Origin: CAZMSD01 sp964568855
Lineage (GTDB): Bacteria; CAIWAD01
DNA length: 64,000 nucleotides
NCBI GenBank assembly: GCA_964568855.1
Contig: CAZMSD010000007.1
Coordinates: forward strand, 48,045-112,044
Reading direction: 5' to 3'
Shown here piece by piece: positions 45,804-54,719 of the stretch; the first letter of the stretch is position 1; each line of letters starts with the position of its first letter. The notes under the pieces are model-generated. The model saw only the letters and a program-made list of their open reading frames with translations. It made no database searches and had not been told where the DNA came from. A program made the position numbers and the translations under genes.

Positions 45804-47309
45804 CTACAGGCCGTAGATCTCCGAGTACTTGCGCCGTATGTATTCCATGAAGGGTGCCGGACTCAGCGGCTTCCCCGTGATACGCTCGATCAATTCGCCG
45901 GGATCGTATTTTCTGCCGTAGCGATAGACCTTCTCGCTAAGCCATTCCTTCAGCGGCTGCAGGCGGCCCGCCGCAAGCTGGTCGTCCAGGTCGCCGAGTT
46001 CCTCCCGGGCCAAGTTGTAGATCTGCACGCCGTAGAGGTTCCCCAGGGCGTAGGTGGGGAAATACCCGATGCTGGCGTCGGCCCAGTGCATGTCCTGCAT
46101 GCAGCCCTCGGTGGGACTGGGTGGCCGGATTCCCAGGTACTCCTGCATCTTCGCGTCCCAGGCCTCCGGCAGATCGGTCAGCTCCAGTTCCCCGGAGAGC
46201 AGCAGCAGCTCCAGCTCGAAGCGCAGGAAGATATGCAGGGAATAGGTGACCTCGTCGGCCTCGATCCTGATCAGGCTGGGCTTGACGCAGTTGATGGCGC
46301 GGTAGAAATCCATGAAATCCACCTGGCCCAGGTTCTCGGGGAAGATCTCCCGCACCGGCTCGAAATAGTGCCGCCAGAAGGGCTTGCTGCGCCCCACCAG
46401 GTTCTCCCACAGCCGGCTCTGACTCTCGTGGATGCCCAGGCTGCAGCCGGTTCCCAGGGGCGTGCGGTCCAGAGAAAGATCCACGTTCTGCTCGTAGAGG
46501 GCGTGGCCGCCTTCGTGGATCGTGGAGAAGAGACCGGCCTTGAAATCGTCCTCGTGAATGCGCGTGGTCACGCGGATGTCCTGGATGCCGAAGCCCGTGG
46601 TAAAGGGGTGGGGGCTGCAATCCTGGCGGCCGTGATAGAAATCGTAGCCCATGTCCCCGAGGATCATGAGCCCCAGTTTCCACTGCCCCTTGTCGTCGAA
46701 GTCGCGGAACAGAATGGAATCGTCCACGCGATCCCGGCGCTCGAAGAGTTCGCGGCAGAAGGGCACCAGATCGCGCTTCAGCTCGTCGAAGATCGATTTC
46801 AGGCGGGAAGTGAGCAGGCCCGGCTCGAAGCGGTGGAGCAGGGCGTCGTAGGGTTGCTCCGGATAGCCCAGGGCTTCCGCTTCGCGGCGGCAGACCTTGC
46901 AGACCGCTTCCAGGTGCGGCCGGAAGGCCTCGAAATCGCCCTTGGGCTTGTTCTCCATCCAGGAGTCCATCGCCCGGCCGCTGACCATCGCCTTCTCCTT
47001 GACCAGCTCGGGCGGAAGCTTGACGGCTTCGTCGTAGTCGCGGCGTGTCACACGGATCAGGCGGGCGTCGTCGCTGTCGTGATCCAGGCCGGGAAGGGCA
47101 TCCTCCAGCCTTTCCAGCAACTCGCCGGTGCGCTCGGCGCTGAGCATCTCGTGAGACAGGTGCTCCAGGGTGCTGATCTGCCGGATGCGGGTTTCCAGGC
47201 TCCCGCGGGGCATGTAGGTGTGCTGGTCCCAGCCGAGCAGGGCGCAGGCGCCCTCCAGGTCGGCGATCGTGGCCAGTCGCTCGCGCAACTCGGTAGTCAG
47301 TTCGGTCAT
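45804..47309 (-). CDS. M32-family metallocarboxypeptidase
   Basis: 501 aa, the normal length for Taq-type carboxypeptidases. Zinc site HEGGH at 265-269 (TIHEGGHALYEQN) with GIHESQSRLWEN downstream, the usual third-ligand region. DQHTYMP and TTRIHEDDF are also family motifs. Cytoplasmic: no signal peptide. GAGGAG lies seven bases before the ATG. Together with secreted peptidases in the window it suggests a peptide-using lifestyle. Confidence 0.93.
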   Translation of the reverse strand: MTELTTELRERLATIADLEGACALLGWDQHTYMPRGSLETRIRQISTLEHLSHEMLSAERTGELLERLEDALPGLDHDSDDARLIRVTRRDYDEAVKLPPELVKEKAMVSGRAMDSWMENKPKGDFEAFRPHLEAVCKVCRREAEALGYPEQPYDALLHRFEPGLLTSRLKSIFDELKRDLVPFCRELFERRDRVDDSILFRDFDDKGQWKLGLMILGDMGYDFYHGRQDCSPHPFTTGFGIQDIRVTTRIHEDDFKAGLFSTIHEGGHALYEQNVDLSLDRTPLGTGCSLGIHESQSRLWENLVGRSKPFWRHYFEPVREIFPENLGQVDFMDFYRAINCVKPSLIRIEADEVTYSLHIFLRFELELLLLSGELELTDLPEAWDAKMQEYLGIRPPSPTEGCMQDMHWADASIGYFPTYALGNLYGVQIYNLAREELGDLDDQLAAGRLQPLKEWLSEKVYRYGRKYDPGELIERITGKPLSPAPFMEYIRRKYSEIYGL

Positions 47310-47402
47310 CCTGCGCTCCTCTTGGCAACAATATCATCCGACCGCTGGTTGATCTATAAAGCTAACGATTTCAGCGGCCAAATGCTGTCCATTACAGTGT
47401 TA

Positions 47403-48077
47403 CTAAGAGCTTCCCCGCCAGATGACCAGGTAGGTTCCGCCGCGCAGGCGGAAATAGATCAGGGCGGTGACGATGCCCCCGAGGGGCTCCAGCAGGACCA
47501 TTCCCAGCAGCAGGGGCGTGAGAGTGCCCGGAAGGGGCTGGGATCCGGTTAACAGGTCCAGCACCGCAGGCATGCCCACCACGAGCTGCAGCAGGCCGAA
47601 GATCAGCGTCAGCAGCAGGACCTGAAAGAAGCTGCCGCGCACCAGCTCGACGCTGCGGCGGATCGAATCCCTCAAGCGCGTCCGCTCCAGCGCCATCGCC
47701 GGGATGCAGACGGCGAAGAGCGTGTTCAGCACCAGCCCGGGGATCACGAAGAGCAGCGTTCCCCCCAGCACGAGCAGGTTGCTCACGAAGCCCAGGGCCA
47801 TCAGGGGCGCCATCTGTCTGGCGCCGCCCAGGTAATCCTCGACGGTGGGCCGCTCCTTCAGGGCCAGCCGATGGGTGGCGAAGACGAGACCGGCGAAGAG
47901 CGGCCCGGATAGAGCCAGGTCCAGCAGGGGACCGGCCAGGGGCAGGGAGCCGCAGGCCAGCGAGACGGCCACCATGAACAGGCCGTAGAGCAGGAAACGC
48001 CAGGCGTCGAGGCGCCAGATGTCGAAGGCTTTGCTCAGGACGGGCAGGACCAGTCCGCGTTCCTGCTCTGCAGTCAT
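47403..48077 (-). CDS. Polytopic membrane protein of unknown function
   Basis: 224 aa with about five or six hydrophobic helices (e.g. FLLYGLFMVAVSLACGSLPL, LVLGGTLLFVIPGLVLNTLF, VLLLTLIFGLLQLVVG). The cytoplasmic loop LKERPTVEDYLGGARQM resembles the DUF975/YciC-like membrane family. The match is by pattern only. It is divergent from yggS. The last codons lie 93 bp before the M32 gene on the same strand. Confidence 0.72.
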   Translation of the reverse strand: MTAEQERGLVLPVLSKAFDIWRLDAWRFLLYGLFMVAVSLACGSLPLAGPLLDLALSGPLFAGLVFATHRLALKERPTVEDYLGGARQMAPLMALGFVSNLLVLGGTLLFVIPGLVLNTLFAVCIPAMALERTRLRDSIRRSVELVRGSFFQVLLLTLIFGLLQLVVGMPAVLDLLTGSQPLPGTLTPLLLGMVLLEPLGGIVTALIYFRLRGGTYLVIWRGSS

Positions 48078-48124
48078 CGGATCCTCGAGTGCCGGGTGCT
48101 TTCCGCCCGCCGGTGCAACGGTTG

Positions 48125-48153
48125 TTGCCGATCATCGGCGGTCGCTCTATATT
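48125..48153 (+). promoter_or_regulatory. Sigma-70 promoter for yggS-yggT-divIVA
   Basis: TTGCCG (48125-48130), 17-bp spacer, TATATT (48148-48153); start near 48160, giving a ~24-nt leader to yggS. Confidence 0.6.
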
Positions 48154-48183
48154 AATCTTTTTCCGCTGAATTGGGCTACTGTG

Positions 48184-48885
48184 ATGAATTGGGGAGCCGA
48201 ACACGTGGCCGCCCGGCTCCAGGGCATCCTGGAGCGCGTGCGGGCCGCGCAGGATCGCACCGGACGCGGCGGCGAGGTCCAGCTGGTGGCGGTCACCAAG
48301 TACCTGCAGCCGGAACAGATGCTGCAGCTCCGCGACGCCGGCCTGCGGATCTTCGCCGAGAACCGGGTGCAGGCAGCTCTGCCGAAGCTGGTCTTCTTCG
48401 AAAGCCGGCCGCTGGAGCAGCGACCGGATGCCTGGCATTTCATCGGGCACATTCAGCGCAACAAGGTGCCCGCGCTGGCGGGGCGTTTCGACCTGCTGCA
48501 CGGCGTGGACGGCGAAGCCCTGGCGCGCCGCCTGGACAGAGTTTGTGGTGAGCGGGGGCTGCGGCAGCGAATACTGCTGCAGGTGAACATCTCGCGGGAG
48601 GAGCGGAAACACGGCTTCTCCGCCGCGGAACTGGAGCAGCAGCTGGGGAGTCTCCTGGAGCTGCCCTCGCTGGCGATCGCCGGTCTGATGGGCATGGCCG
48701 CCGAGGGCTTCCCGGAAGAGGCGCGCCGGGCCTTCCGCTCCCTGGCTAAGCTGCGGGAGCGGCTCGCGCAACAATATCCTTCGGCGGAGCTGGCGCACCT
48801 GTCCATGGGCATGAGTTCGGATTTCGAGATCGCCGTGGAGGAAGGGGCGACCATGCTGCGCATCGGGCGCCTGCTCTACGACTGA
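48184..48885 (+). CDS. yggS: YggS-family PLP homeostasis protein
   Basis: 233 aa. Single-domain alanine-racemase-like barrel that binds PLP and controls its supply. PLP lysine is Lys39 in LVAVTKYLQPEQ. HFIGHIQRNKV, GLMGMAAEG and LSMGMSSDFEIAVEEGATMLRIG are family signatures. ATG at 48184; the GTG just before it is also in frame. yggS-yggT-divIVA order is common next to cell-division genes in many bacteria. Confidence 0.93.
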   Translation: MNWGAEHVAARLQGILERVRAAQDRTGRGGEVQLVAVTKYLQPEQMLQLRDAGLRIFAENRVQAALPKLVFFESRPLEQRPDAWHFIGHIQRNKVPALAGRFDLLHGVDGEALARRLDRVCGERGLRQRILLQVNISREERKHGFSAAELEQQLGSLLELPSLAIAGLMGMAAEGFPEEARRAFRSLAKLRERLAQQYPSAELAHLSMGMSSDFEIAVEEGATMLRIGRLLYD

Positions 48886-48960
48886 GACGACGGCGCCGAG
48901 GCGGATTCGTAATACACACGAGGAGGCGGCGGAGCCGCAAATCAATCGACGGGGTTGGCA

Positions 48961-49203
48961 ATGGAACAGATCATTCTCCTGGTCGCGCAAATCTACAAGC
49001 TGCTGATCATCGTGGCCGTGGTCCTGAGCTGGATCCGGGTGGATCCCTACCATCCGGCGGTGCAGTTCGTCAATCGTCTGACCGAGCCGGTCTTCGCCCG
49101 GATCCGGCAGTACGTACCGACCTTCCACGGCATCGACCTGTCCCCACTGGTGGCCTTCGTCCTCGTCTACGTGCTCGAGCGCCTGCTGATCTGGGTGATC
49201 TGA
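48961..49203 (+). CDS. yggT: YggT-family membrane protein
   Basis: 80 aa: half the length of E. coli YggT but normal for single-repeat homologues. One N-terminal helix (IYKLLIIVAVVLSWI), the family motif NRLTEPVFARIRQYVP, and a second helix (PLVAFVLVYVLERLLIW). ATG at 48961. The palindrome at 48909 lies in the spacer before it. Confidence 0.88.
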   Translation: MEQIILLVAQIYKLLIIVAVVLSWIRVDPYHPAVQFVNRLTEPVFARIRQYVPTFHGIDLSPLVAFVLVYVLERLLIWVI

Positions 49204-49210
49204 GGTTCCC

Positions 49211-49756
49211 ATGCAGCTCAGCGCCAACGATATCCGCTCGGCGGAATTCAGCAAGAGCCTGCGGGGTTACGACGCGGACGAAGTGCGCGCCTTCCTGGCC
49301 GGCGCGGCGGACCAGGTCGAGCAGCTCGAGCGCGAACGGGCGGCCGCCGAGGAACGGCTGCGGGGCCTGCGCGACGAGGTCGAGCGCTACCGGAGCATGG
49401 ACCAGGGACTGCGTGATACACTGCTCGCAGTGCGCAGCTCGAGCGAGGAGACGCGCGAATCCGCCAAGCGCGAGGCCGAGCTGCTGCTGCGCGAGGCGGA
49501 ACTGACCTCGGAAGGCCTGCTCGCCGAGGGGCGCGCCAAGCTGCGTAAGCTGCTCGACGAGCTGGAGGCCCTGAAGATCCAGAAGCGCACGTTTGTGACA
49601 CGCATGCGACACCTGCTGGAGAGCCAGCGCGAAATGCTGGAAGCGCTCGCCGCGGAGGGGGAGGGTTCACTCGCCGGCGCTCCCGCGGTCCCCGCCGCCG
49701 GGGAGGGCGGAGCGGCGCAAGAGGAATCCGCGACCGAGGAGCCCGCTGATGATTGA
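49211..49756 (+). CDS. divIVA: DivIVA-domain coiled-coil protein
   Basis: 181 aa. The N-terminal lipid-binding DivIVA motif is LSANDIRSAEFSKSLRGYDADEV with the next helix VRAFLAGAADQVEQLERER. The remainder is almost all coiled coil rich in Glu/Arg/Leu, then a short Ala/Glu-rich tail. It organises polar or septal proteins. DivIVA is best known in Gram-positives; here it lies in the yggS-yggT context also found elsewhere. It overlaps punA by 8 bp. Confidence 0.88.
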   Translation: MQLSANDIRSAEFSKSLRGYDADEVRAFLAGAADQVEQLERERAAAEERLRGLRDEVERYRSMDQGLRDTLLAVRSSSEETRESAKREAELLLREAELTSEGLLAEGRAKLRKLLDELEALKIQKRTFVTRMRHLLESQREMLEALAAEGEGSLAGAPAVPAAGEGGAAQEESATEEPADD

Positions 49757-50597
49757 TCCGGCTGCAGCACTCAGGCAGATCGACGAAACGGCCGAATGGA
49801 TCCGCCCACGGCTGGAGGGACGGGAGCCCCGCACGGGCATCATCCTCGGCACGGGCCTGGGGGCGGTGGCCGGGGACATCGAGGACCGGGTGACGCTCGA
49901 GTACGAGGAGATTCCGCATTTCCCGGTGTCCACGGTCGAAAGCCACCACGGGCGCCTGATCGCCGGACGGCTGTCGGGCAAGCGAGTGCTCGTGATGCAG
50001 GGACGGTTCCACTACTACGAAGGGTACAGCATGCGGCAGCTGACCCTTCCCGTCCGAGTGATGCACCGCCTGGGCGTCGACACGCTGCTGGTCTCCAACG
50101 CCTGTGGCTGCGTGAACCCTGAATACCGGGCCGGTGACCTGATGCTGATGGAGGATCACATCAACCTGCTCGGCGACAATCCGCTGATCGGAGCCAACCT
50201 GGACGAGCTGGGGCCCCGCTTCCCCGACATGAGCGCCGCCTACGACCGCGGGCTGATCGCCCTGGCCGAGGAACTGGCCGGCGAGCTGGGGATCCCCGTC
50301 CGCAAGGGCGTCTACACGGCGGTCACGGGGCCCAACCTCGAGACGCGGGCCGAATACCGCTTCATGCGCATCATCGGCAGCGACGTAGTGGGGATGAGCA
50401 CGGTGCCGGAGTGCATCGTGGCCCGGCACATGGGCATGCGCGTCTTCGGCATCTCGGTCGTCACCGACGAGTGCTTTCCCGAGACGCTCAAGCCCGTCTC
50501 GGTGGACGAGATCCTGAAAGTGGCCGGCGAGGCCGAACCCAGGATGACGCGCCTGGTCGAGGCGCTTGTATCACGCTTGGAGAACAGCAGTGAGTAA
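49749..50597 (+). CDS. punA: Purine nucleoside phosphorylase (class II)
   Basis: 282 aa. Phosphorolysis of (deoxy)inosine/guanosine. Motifs: GIILGTGLGAVAGD (phosphate loop), VESHHGRLIAG, GRFHYYEGYSMRQLTLPVRV, NACGCVNPEYRAGDLML and GVYTAVTGPNLETRAEYR. In the base-binding loop it has VTDECFP with Asp where many class II enzymes have Asn, so substrate preference could differ. ATG lies inside divIVA; the 3' end overlaps ileS by 8 bp. Confidence 0.92.
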   Translation: MIDPAAALRQIDETAEWIRPRLEGREPRTGIILGTGLGAVAGDIEDRVTLEYEEIPHFPVSTVESHHGRLIAGRLSGKRVLVMQGRFHYYEGYSMRQLTLPVRVMHRLGVDTLLVSNACGCVNPEYRAGDLMLMEDHINLLGDNPLIGANLDELGPRFPDMSAAYDRGLIALAEELAGELGIPVRKGVYTAVTGPNLETRAEYRFMRIIGSDVVGMSTVPECIVARHMGMRVFGISVVTDECFPETLKPVSVDEILKVAGEAEPRMTRLVEALVSRLENSSE

Positions 50598-53500
50598 GTA
50601 CGAACCCGTTCCGCAGGATGTCCGCTACGCCGAGCTGGAACACGAGATCCTCGAGTTCTGGGAGCGGGAAGGGATCTTCCACAAGACCGTCGCGCTGCGA
50701 GAGGGCTCCCCGGACTGGGTCTTCTACGACGGCCCTCCCGGCACCAACGGGCGACCGCACGTGGGGCACATGATGCAGAGCGCGCTCAAGGACCTCTGGC
50801 CGCGCTACAAGACCATGCGCGGCTACCGGGTCCTGCGGCGGGCGGGCTGGGACACCCACGGCCTGCCGGTTGAGCTGAAGGCCGAAAAAGAGCTGGGACT
50901 GAGCGACAAGAGCGAGATCCCGGCATTCGGCGTGGAACGCTTCCAGGAATACTGCCGCAGCACGGTCTTCCGTTACAAGGACGAATGGGAGCAGTGCATC
51001 CGGAGGATCGGCCGCTTCCTCGACCTCGAGGACCACTACGCCACGCTGACCAGCGACTACATCCAGACCGACTGGTGGGTGGTCAAGCAGGTCTGGGACA
51101 AGGACCTGCTCTACCGCGACTACAAGATCATGCCCTACTGCGCCCGCTGCGGGACCAGTCTGTCCAGCCACGAGGTGGCCCAGGGCTACCGGGACATCGC
51201 GGATCTCACGGTGACGGTCCGCTTCCCGGTGAAGGGCTTGGAGAGGACCTGCTTCCTGGCCTGGACCACCACTCCCTGGACCCTGATCGGCAACCTGGCG
51301 CTGGCCCTGGGCCCCGAGGTGGAGTACGCCCGGGTGCGCGTGGACGGCGAAATTCTGATCCTCGCCCGCGAGCTGGTCGAGCGGGTGCTGGGCGACCGGG
51401 AGCACGAGGTGCTGCAGGTTCAGCGGGGCGCCGAGCTGGCCGGCATGGAATACGTGCCGCTCTGGGATTTCTACGCGGGGCCGGACGCCGAGGGCCGCCG
51501 CGGCCACTTCACCGTGACGGACGACTACGTGACCGCGGACGAGGGCACGGGCGTCGTGCACCTGGCGCTCTACGGCGAGGACGACTATCGCCTGATCAAG
51601 GCCCACGACCTGCCCCGCGTGCAGCACGTGGACGACACGGGGCACTTCACCGCGGAGTGCGGTCCCTATGCCGGGCGCTACTTCCGCGAGGAGGGGCTGG
51701 ACGTCGAGATCATGAAGGACCTCTACGCCCGCGGGCTGCTGTACGACCGGAAGAAGGAAGTGCACAGCTACCCGCACTGCTACAAGTGCGAGAGTCCTCT
51801 CATGTATCACGCCAAGAGCAACTGGTTCATCCGCACCACGGCGGTGCGCGACGAGATGCTGCGGGCCAACCGGGAGATCAACTGGATCCCGCCGTCGATC
51901 CGCGACGGGCGGTTCGGCACCTGGCTGGAGAACAACATCGACTGGTCGGTGAGCCGCGCGCGCTACTGGGGCAGCCCGCTGCCGGTGTGGATCTGCGGCG
52001 CCGAGGGCTGCGGCCGCCGGGTCTGCGTCGAGAGTCTGGCCGACCTGCAGCAGTACGTCGAGGAGCCGCTGGATCCCTCGATGGACCTGCACATCCCCTG
52101 GATCGACCAGGTGCCGGTGCGCTGCCCGGATTGCGGCGCCGCCATGGCGCGCGAGCCCTACACGCTGGACTGCTGGTTCAACGCGGGACTGATGCCCTGG
52201 GGACAGTGGGGCTATCCCGCTAAAGAGGGTTCCGAGATCTTCGAGCGGCAGTTCCCGGCGGATTTCATCTGCGAGGGCCTGGACCAGACGCGCGGCTGGT
52301 TCTACACCATGCTGGCGGTCTCGACGATCCTCACCGGCCGCAGCAGCTTCAAGAACGTGATCTGCACGGGCCTGGTGGCCGACGCGGACGGCCGCAAGAT
52401 GTCCAAGACCTTCGGCAACGTGATCGATCCACTGGAGATGTTCGACAAGTTCGGCGCCGACGCGGTGCGCTGGACCTTCTTCAACAGCCACCCCTGGAAC
52501 GCCAAGCGCTTCAGCGAGGAGCTGATCAGGGAGGCCGTGCGGCAGATCCTGATTCCCTACTGGAACATCTACAGCTTCTTCGTGACCTATGCCAACATCG
52601 ACGGCTGGACGCCGGCGCGGGGGATCCTCGAGCCGCGCTGCGAGCTGGACCGCTGGATCCTCTCGGCCACGGAGCGCCTCTCCGCCAGGGTGATCGAGGC
52701 CCTCGAGGCCTACGACGTCTTCGCCGCCAGCGAGGCCATCGTGGATCACATCGACGAGCTCTCCAACTGGTATATCCGCCGCAGCAGGGGCCGGTTCTGG
52801 AAGAGCGAGGACGACGAGGACAAGGCCCGCGCCTATTCCACGCTCTACCGGGCCGTCAGGGAGCTGACTCTGATCCTGGCCCCCTTCCTGCCCTTCGTGA
52901 CCGAGACGGTCTACCAGCGGCTGCTGCGGGTGGGCGAGCCGGAGCTGCCCGAGTCGGTGCATCTCTGCTCATGGCCCGAGCCCGAGGAACGCTACCGGGA
53001 TCCGGCGCTCGAGCGCGAAATGGACCTGGTGTATCACGCCGTGAAACTGGGCCGCTCGCTCAGGTCCAAGAACCAGCTCAAGGTTCGGCAGCCGCTGCAA
53101 AAGATGCTGGTGGTCGTCGGAGTGGAGGAGGACGACGCCAGCATCCACAGAATGGCCGATCTGATCCGCGAGGAAATGAACGTAAAAGAGGTGGAAATCA
53201 GCCGCGACGAAAAGGAACTTGTTGAAGTGAGCGTCAAGCCCAACTTCCGGGTCCTGGGCAAGCGCTTCGGCACGAGGATGCGGGACGCCGCCGCGGTGAT
53301 CTCCTCCTGGGGCAGCGCCGAGATCCAGATGCTCGAGCACGGGGAAATGCTCGAAGTGCTGGACGAGGAGATCCGGCTCGAGGACCTGCAGATCCAGCGC
53401 AGGGAGCGGGAAGGGCTGCGGGTGCTGACCGAGCACGGTTTCACGGTGGCCCTCGAGACGGAATTGACGCCCGAGCTGATTTCGGAGGGTCTGGCCCGCG

Positions 53501-53736
53501 AGCTGATCAACCGCGTGCAGAACCTGCGCAAGGACAGCGGCCTGGAAGTCACGGACCGCATCAGGCTCAGCGTGCGCGCCGACGAGCGGCTGCAGGAGGT
53601 TCTTGAAAAGCACGGCGAGCGGATCCGGCGCGAGACCCTCTGCGAGCGGATCGAAGTAATACAGGACGGCGTGGACCTCAAGGAGGTGACACTGAACGAT
53701 ATCCCGGTCGCGATCGGCTTGACCCGCGCGGAATGA
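50590..53736 (+). CDS. ileS: Isoleucyl-tRNA synthetase, long (type 2, eukaryote-like) form
   Basis: 1048 aa from GTG 50590 (GGAG upstream; overlaps the punA stop). Class I motifs PHVGH at 56-60 and KMSKT at 603-607. The editing domain has WTTTPWTLIGNLALAL; RAGWDTHGLPVE is family-specific. The long C-terminal anticodon and extra domain (~700-1048) is complete. Length and motif style fit the IleRS2 type, which in other bacteria is associated with mupirocin tolerance. An in-frame TTG at 50566 overlaps a dispersed palindrome and is unlikely to be the start. Confidence 0.94.
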   Translation: MSKYEPVPQDVRYAELEHEILEFWEREGIFHKTVALREGSPDWVFYDGPPGTNGRPHVGHMMQSALKDLWPRYKTMRGYRVLRRAGWDTHGLPVELKAEKELGLSDKSEIPAFGVERFQEYCRSTVFRYKDEWEQCIRRIGRFLDLEDHYATLTSDYIQTDWWVVKQVWDKDLLYRDYKIMPYCARCGTSLSSHEVAQGYRDIADLTVTVRFPVKGLERTCFLAWTTTPWTLIGNLALALGPEVEYARVRVDGEILILARELVERVLGDREHEVLQVQRGAELAGMEYVPLWDFYAGPDAEGRRGHFTVTDDYVTADEGTGVVHLALYGEDDYRLIKAHDLPRVQHVDDTGHFTAECGPYAGRYFREEGLDVEIMKDLYARGLLYDRKKEVHSYPHCYKCESPLMYHAKSNWFIRTTAVRDEMLRANREINWIPPSIRDGRFGTWLENNIDWSVSRARYWGSPLPVWICGAEGCGRRVCVESLADLQQYVEEPLDPSMDLHIPWIDQVPVRCPDCGAAMAREPYTLDCWFNAGLMPWGQWGYPAKEGSEIFERQFPADFICEGLDQTRGWFYTMLAVSTILTGRSSFKNVICTGLVADADGRKMSKTFGNVIDPLEMFDKFGADAVRWTFFNSHPWNAKRFSEELIREAVRQILIPYWNIYSFFVTYANIDGWTPARGILEPRCELDRWILSATERLSARVIEALEAYDVFAASEAIVDHIDELSNWYIRRSRGRFWKSEDDEDKARAYSTLYRAVRELTLILAPFLPFVTETVYQRLLRVGEPELPESVHLCSWPEPEERYRDPALEREMDLVYHAVKLGRSLRSKNQLKVRQPLQKMLVVVGVEEDDASIHRMADLIREEMNVKEVEISRDEKELVEVSVKPNFRVLGKRFGTRMRDAAAVISSWGSAEIQMLEHGEMLEVLDEEIRLEDLQIQRREREGLRVLTEHGFTVALETELTPELISEGLARELINRVQNLRKDSGLEVTDRIRLSVRADERLQEVLEKHGERIRRETLCERIEVIQDGVDLKEVTLNDIPVAIGLTRAE

Positions 53737-53766
53737 TCACGACCGGCGAATCGACGGAGAGATCTC

Positions 53767-54147
53767 ATGGGTAAGAAGAAAACCTACAGCAAAGAACAAC
53801 TGGAAGCCTTCCGTCAGCGCCTCCTGGACAAGCAGGCAGAGGCTCAGGAGGAGCTGGAATACTGCCGCAAGGAACTCGAGGAAGGCCTGTCCCAGGCCTC
53901 CGGCGACAGCAGCACCTATTCCTTCCACATGGCGGACCAGGGAACCGACTCGCAGGAGCGCGAGAAGACCTTCATGTTCGCTTCGCGCCAGGGAAAGTAT
54001 CTGCAGACCATCGAAGCGGCCCTGGAGCGAATCGATAACGGCACCTACGGCATCTGCGCGCAGTGCAAGGCGCTGATCAGCGAGGGACGGCTCAAGGTCG
54101 TGCCCACCGCCAAGCTGTGCATCGACTGCAAAACGCAGGAGGGATAG
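53767..54147 (+). CDS. DksA/TraR-family zinc-finger protein
   Basis: 126 aa. N-terminal basic region and long helical hairpin (KQAEAQEELEYCRKELEEG), then a C4 zinc finger: Cys97, Cys100, Cys118, Cys121 (CAQC...CIDC). DQGTDSQEREKTF and RIDNGTYGIC are typical of DksA-like proteins found next to lspA in many bacteria. It probably modulates transcription through RNA polymerase, though this family group is less studied than DksA itself. Confidence 0.87.
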   Translation: MGKKKTYSKEQLEAFRQRLLDKQAEAQEELEYCRKELEEGLSQASGDSSTYSFHMADQGTDSQEREKTFMFASRQGKYLQTIEAALERIDNGTYGICAQCKALISEGRLKVVPTAKLCIDCKTQEG

Positions 54148-54158
54148 GAGGAAGCCGT

Positions 54159-54719
54159 ATCACACGCCGTTCCGCGCTGCTCATCTCGGCCTCCTGCCTA
54201 GCGGCCGACCAGGCTCTGAAAATCGGCATCAGGAATACCATGGCTCCCGGCGATTCCATCCCGCTGCTGGGAGAGCTGTTTCGTATCACCTACGTGGAAA
54301 ACCGCGCCGCCGTAATGGGGATCGACCTGCTGCCGATGTGGCTGCTGGCCCTGGGCTCCCTCGCCGCGGCGGGAGTGCTCGGCTGGTGGCTGTGGCGGCA
54401 CCTGCCCCCGGCGTCCCCGGTCCCGGGCGAGGGCCGCAGACGCCGCGGAACCTGGCTCCAGCGCCTGCTGCCCTGGGTGCTGGGGGGCGCCCTGGGCAAC
54501 CTGGCCGACCGGCTGCTGCGGGGCAGCGTGACCGACATGTTCGACGTGGATATTCCGGACATCCACCTGGCGGCCTGGCGGCTGGGGCCCCTGCAGGTGC
54601 CGGAGCTGCACCTGGAGCGCTGGTGGGTGTTCAACCTGGCCGACAGTTTCATCTTCGTCAGCGTCCTGCTGCTCGTCGGCCTGGCCCTCAGCGGGAGACT
54701 CGAGCGCCGTGACGCATAG
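54159..54719 (+). CDS. lspA: Lipoprotein signal peptidase (signal peptidase II), non-standard start
   Basis: About 186 aa. Cleaves prolipoprotein signals ahead of the lipobox Cys. Features: first helix ending CLAADQALK, VENRAAVMG, GGALGNLADRLLRGSVTDMFD with catalytic Asp, and FNLADSFIFVSV with the second Asp. No ATG, GTG or TTG lies where translation should begin. AGGAGG (54146-54151) is seven bases before an in-frame ATC (54159), which is inside a dispersed palindrome (54157-54163). Start on AUC is inferred; further-upstream starts would lie inside the DksA-type gene. Confidence 0.85.
   Translation: MTRRSALLISASCLAADQALKIGIRNTMAPGDSIPLLGELFRITYVENRAAVMGIDLLPMWLLALGSLAAAGVLGWWLWRHLPPASPVPGEGRRRRGTWLQRLLPWVLGGALGNLADRLLRGSVTDMFDVDIPDIHLAAWRLGPLQVPELHLERWWVFNLADSFIFVSVLLLVGLALSGRLERRDA

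Noticed and set aside
50566..50589. TTG start for ileS at 50566
   Set aside because: The GTG at 50590 has GGAG upstream and gives a normal IleRS N-terminus.
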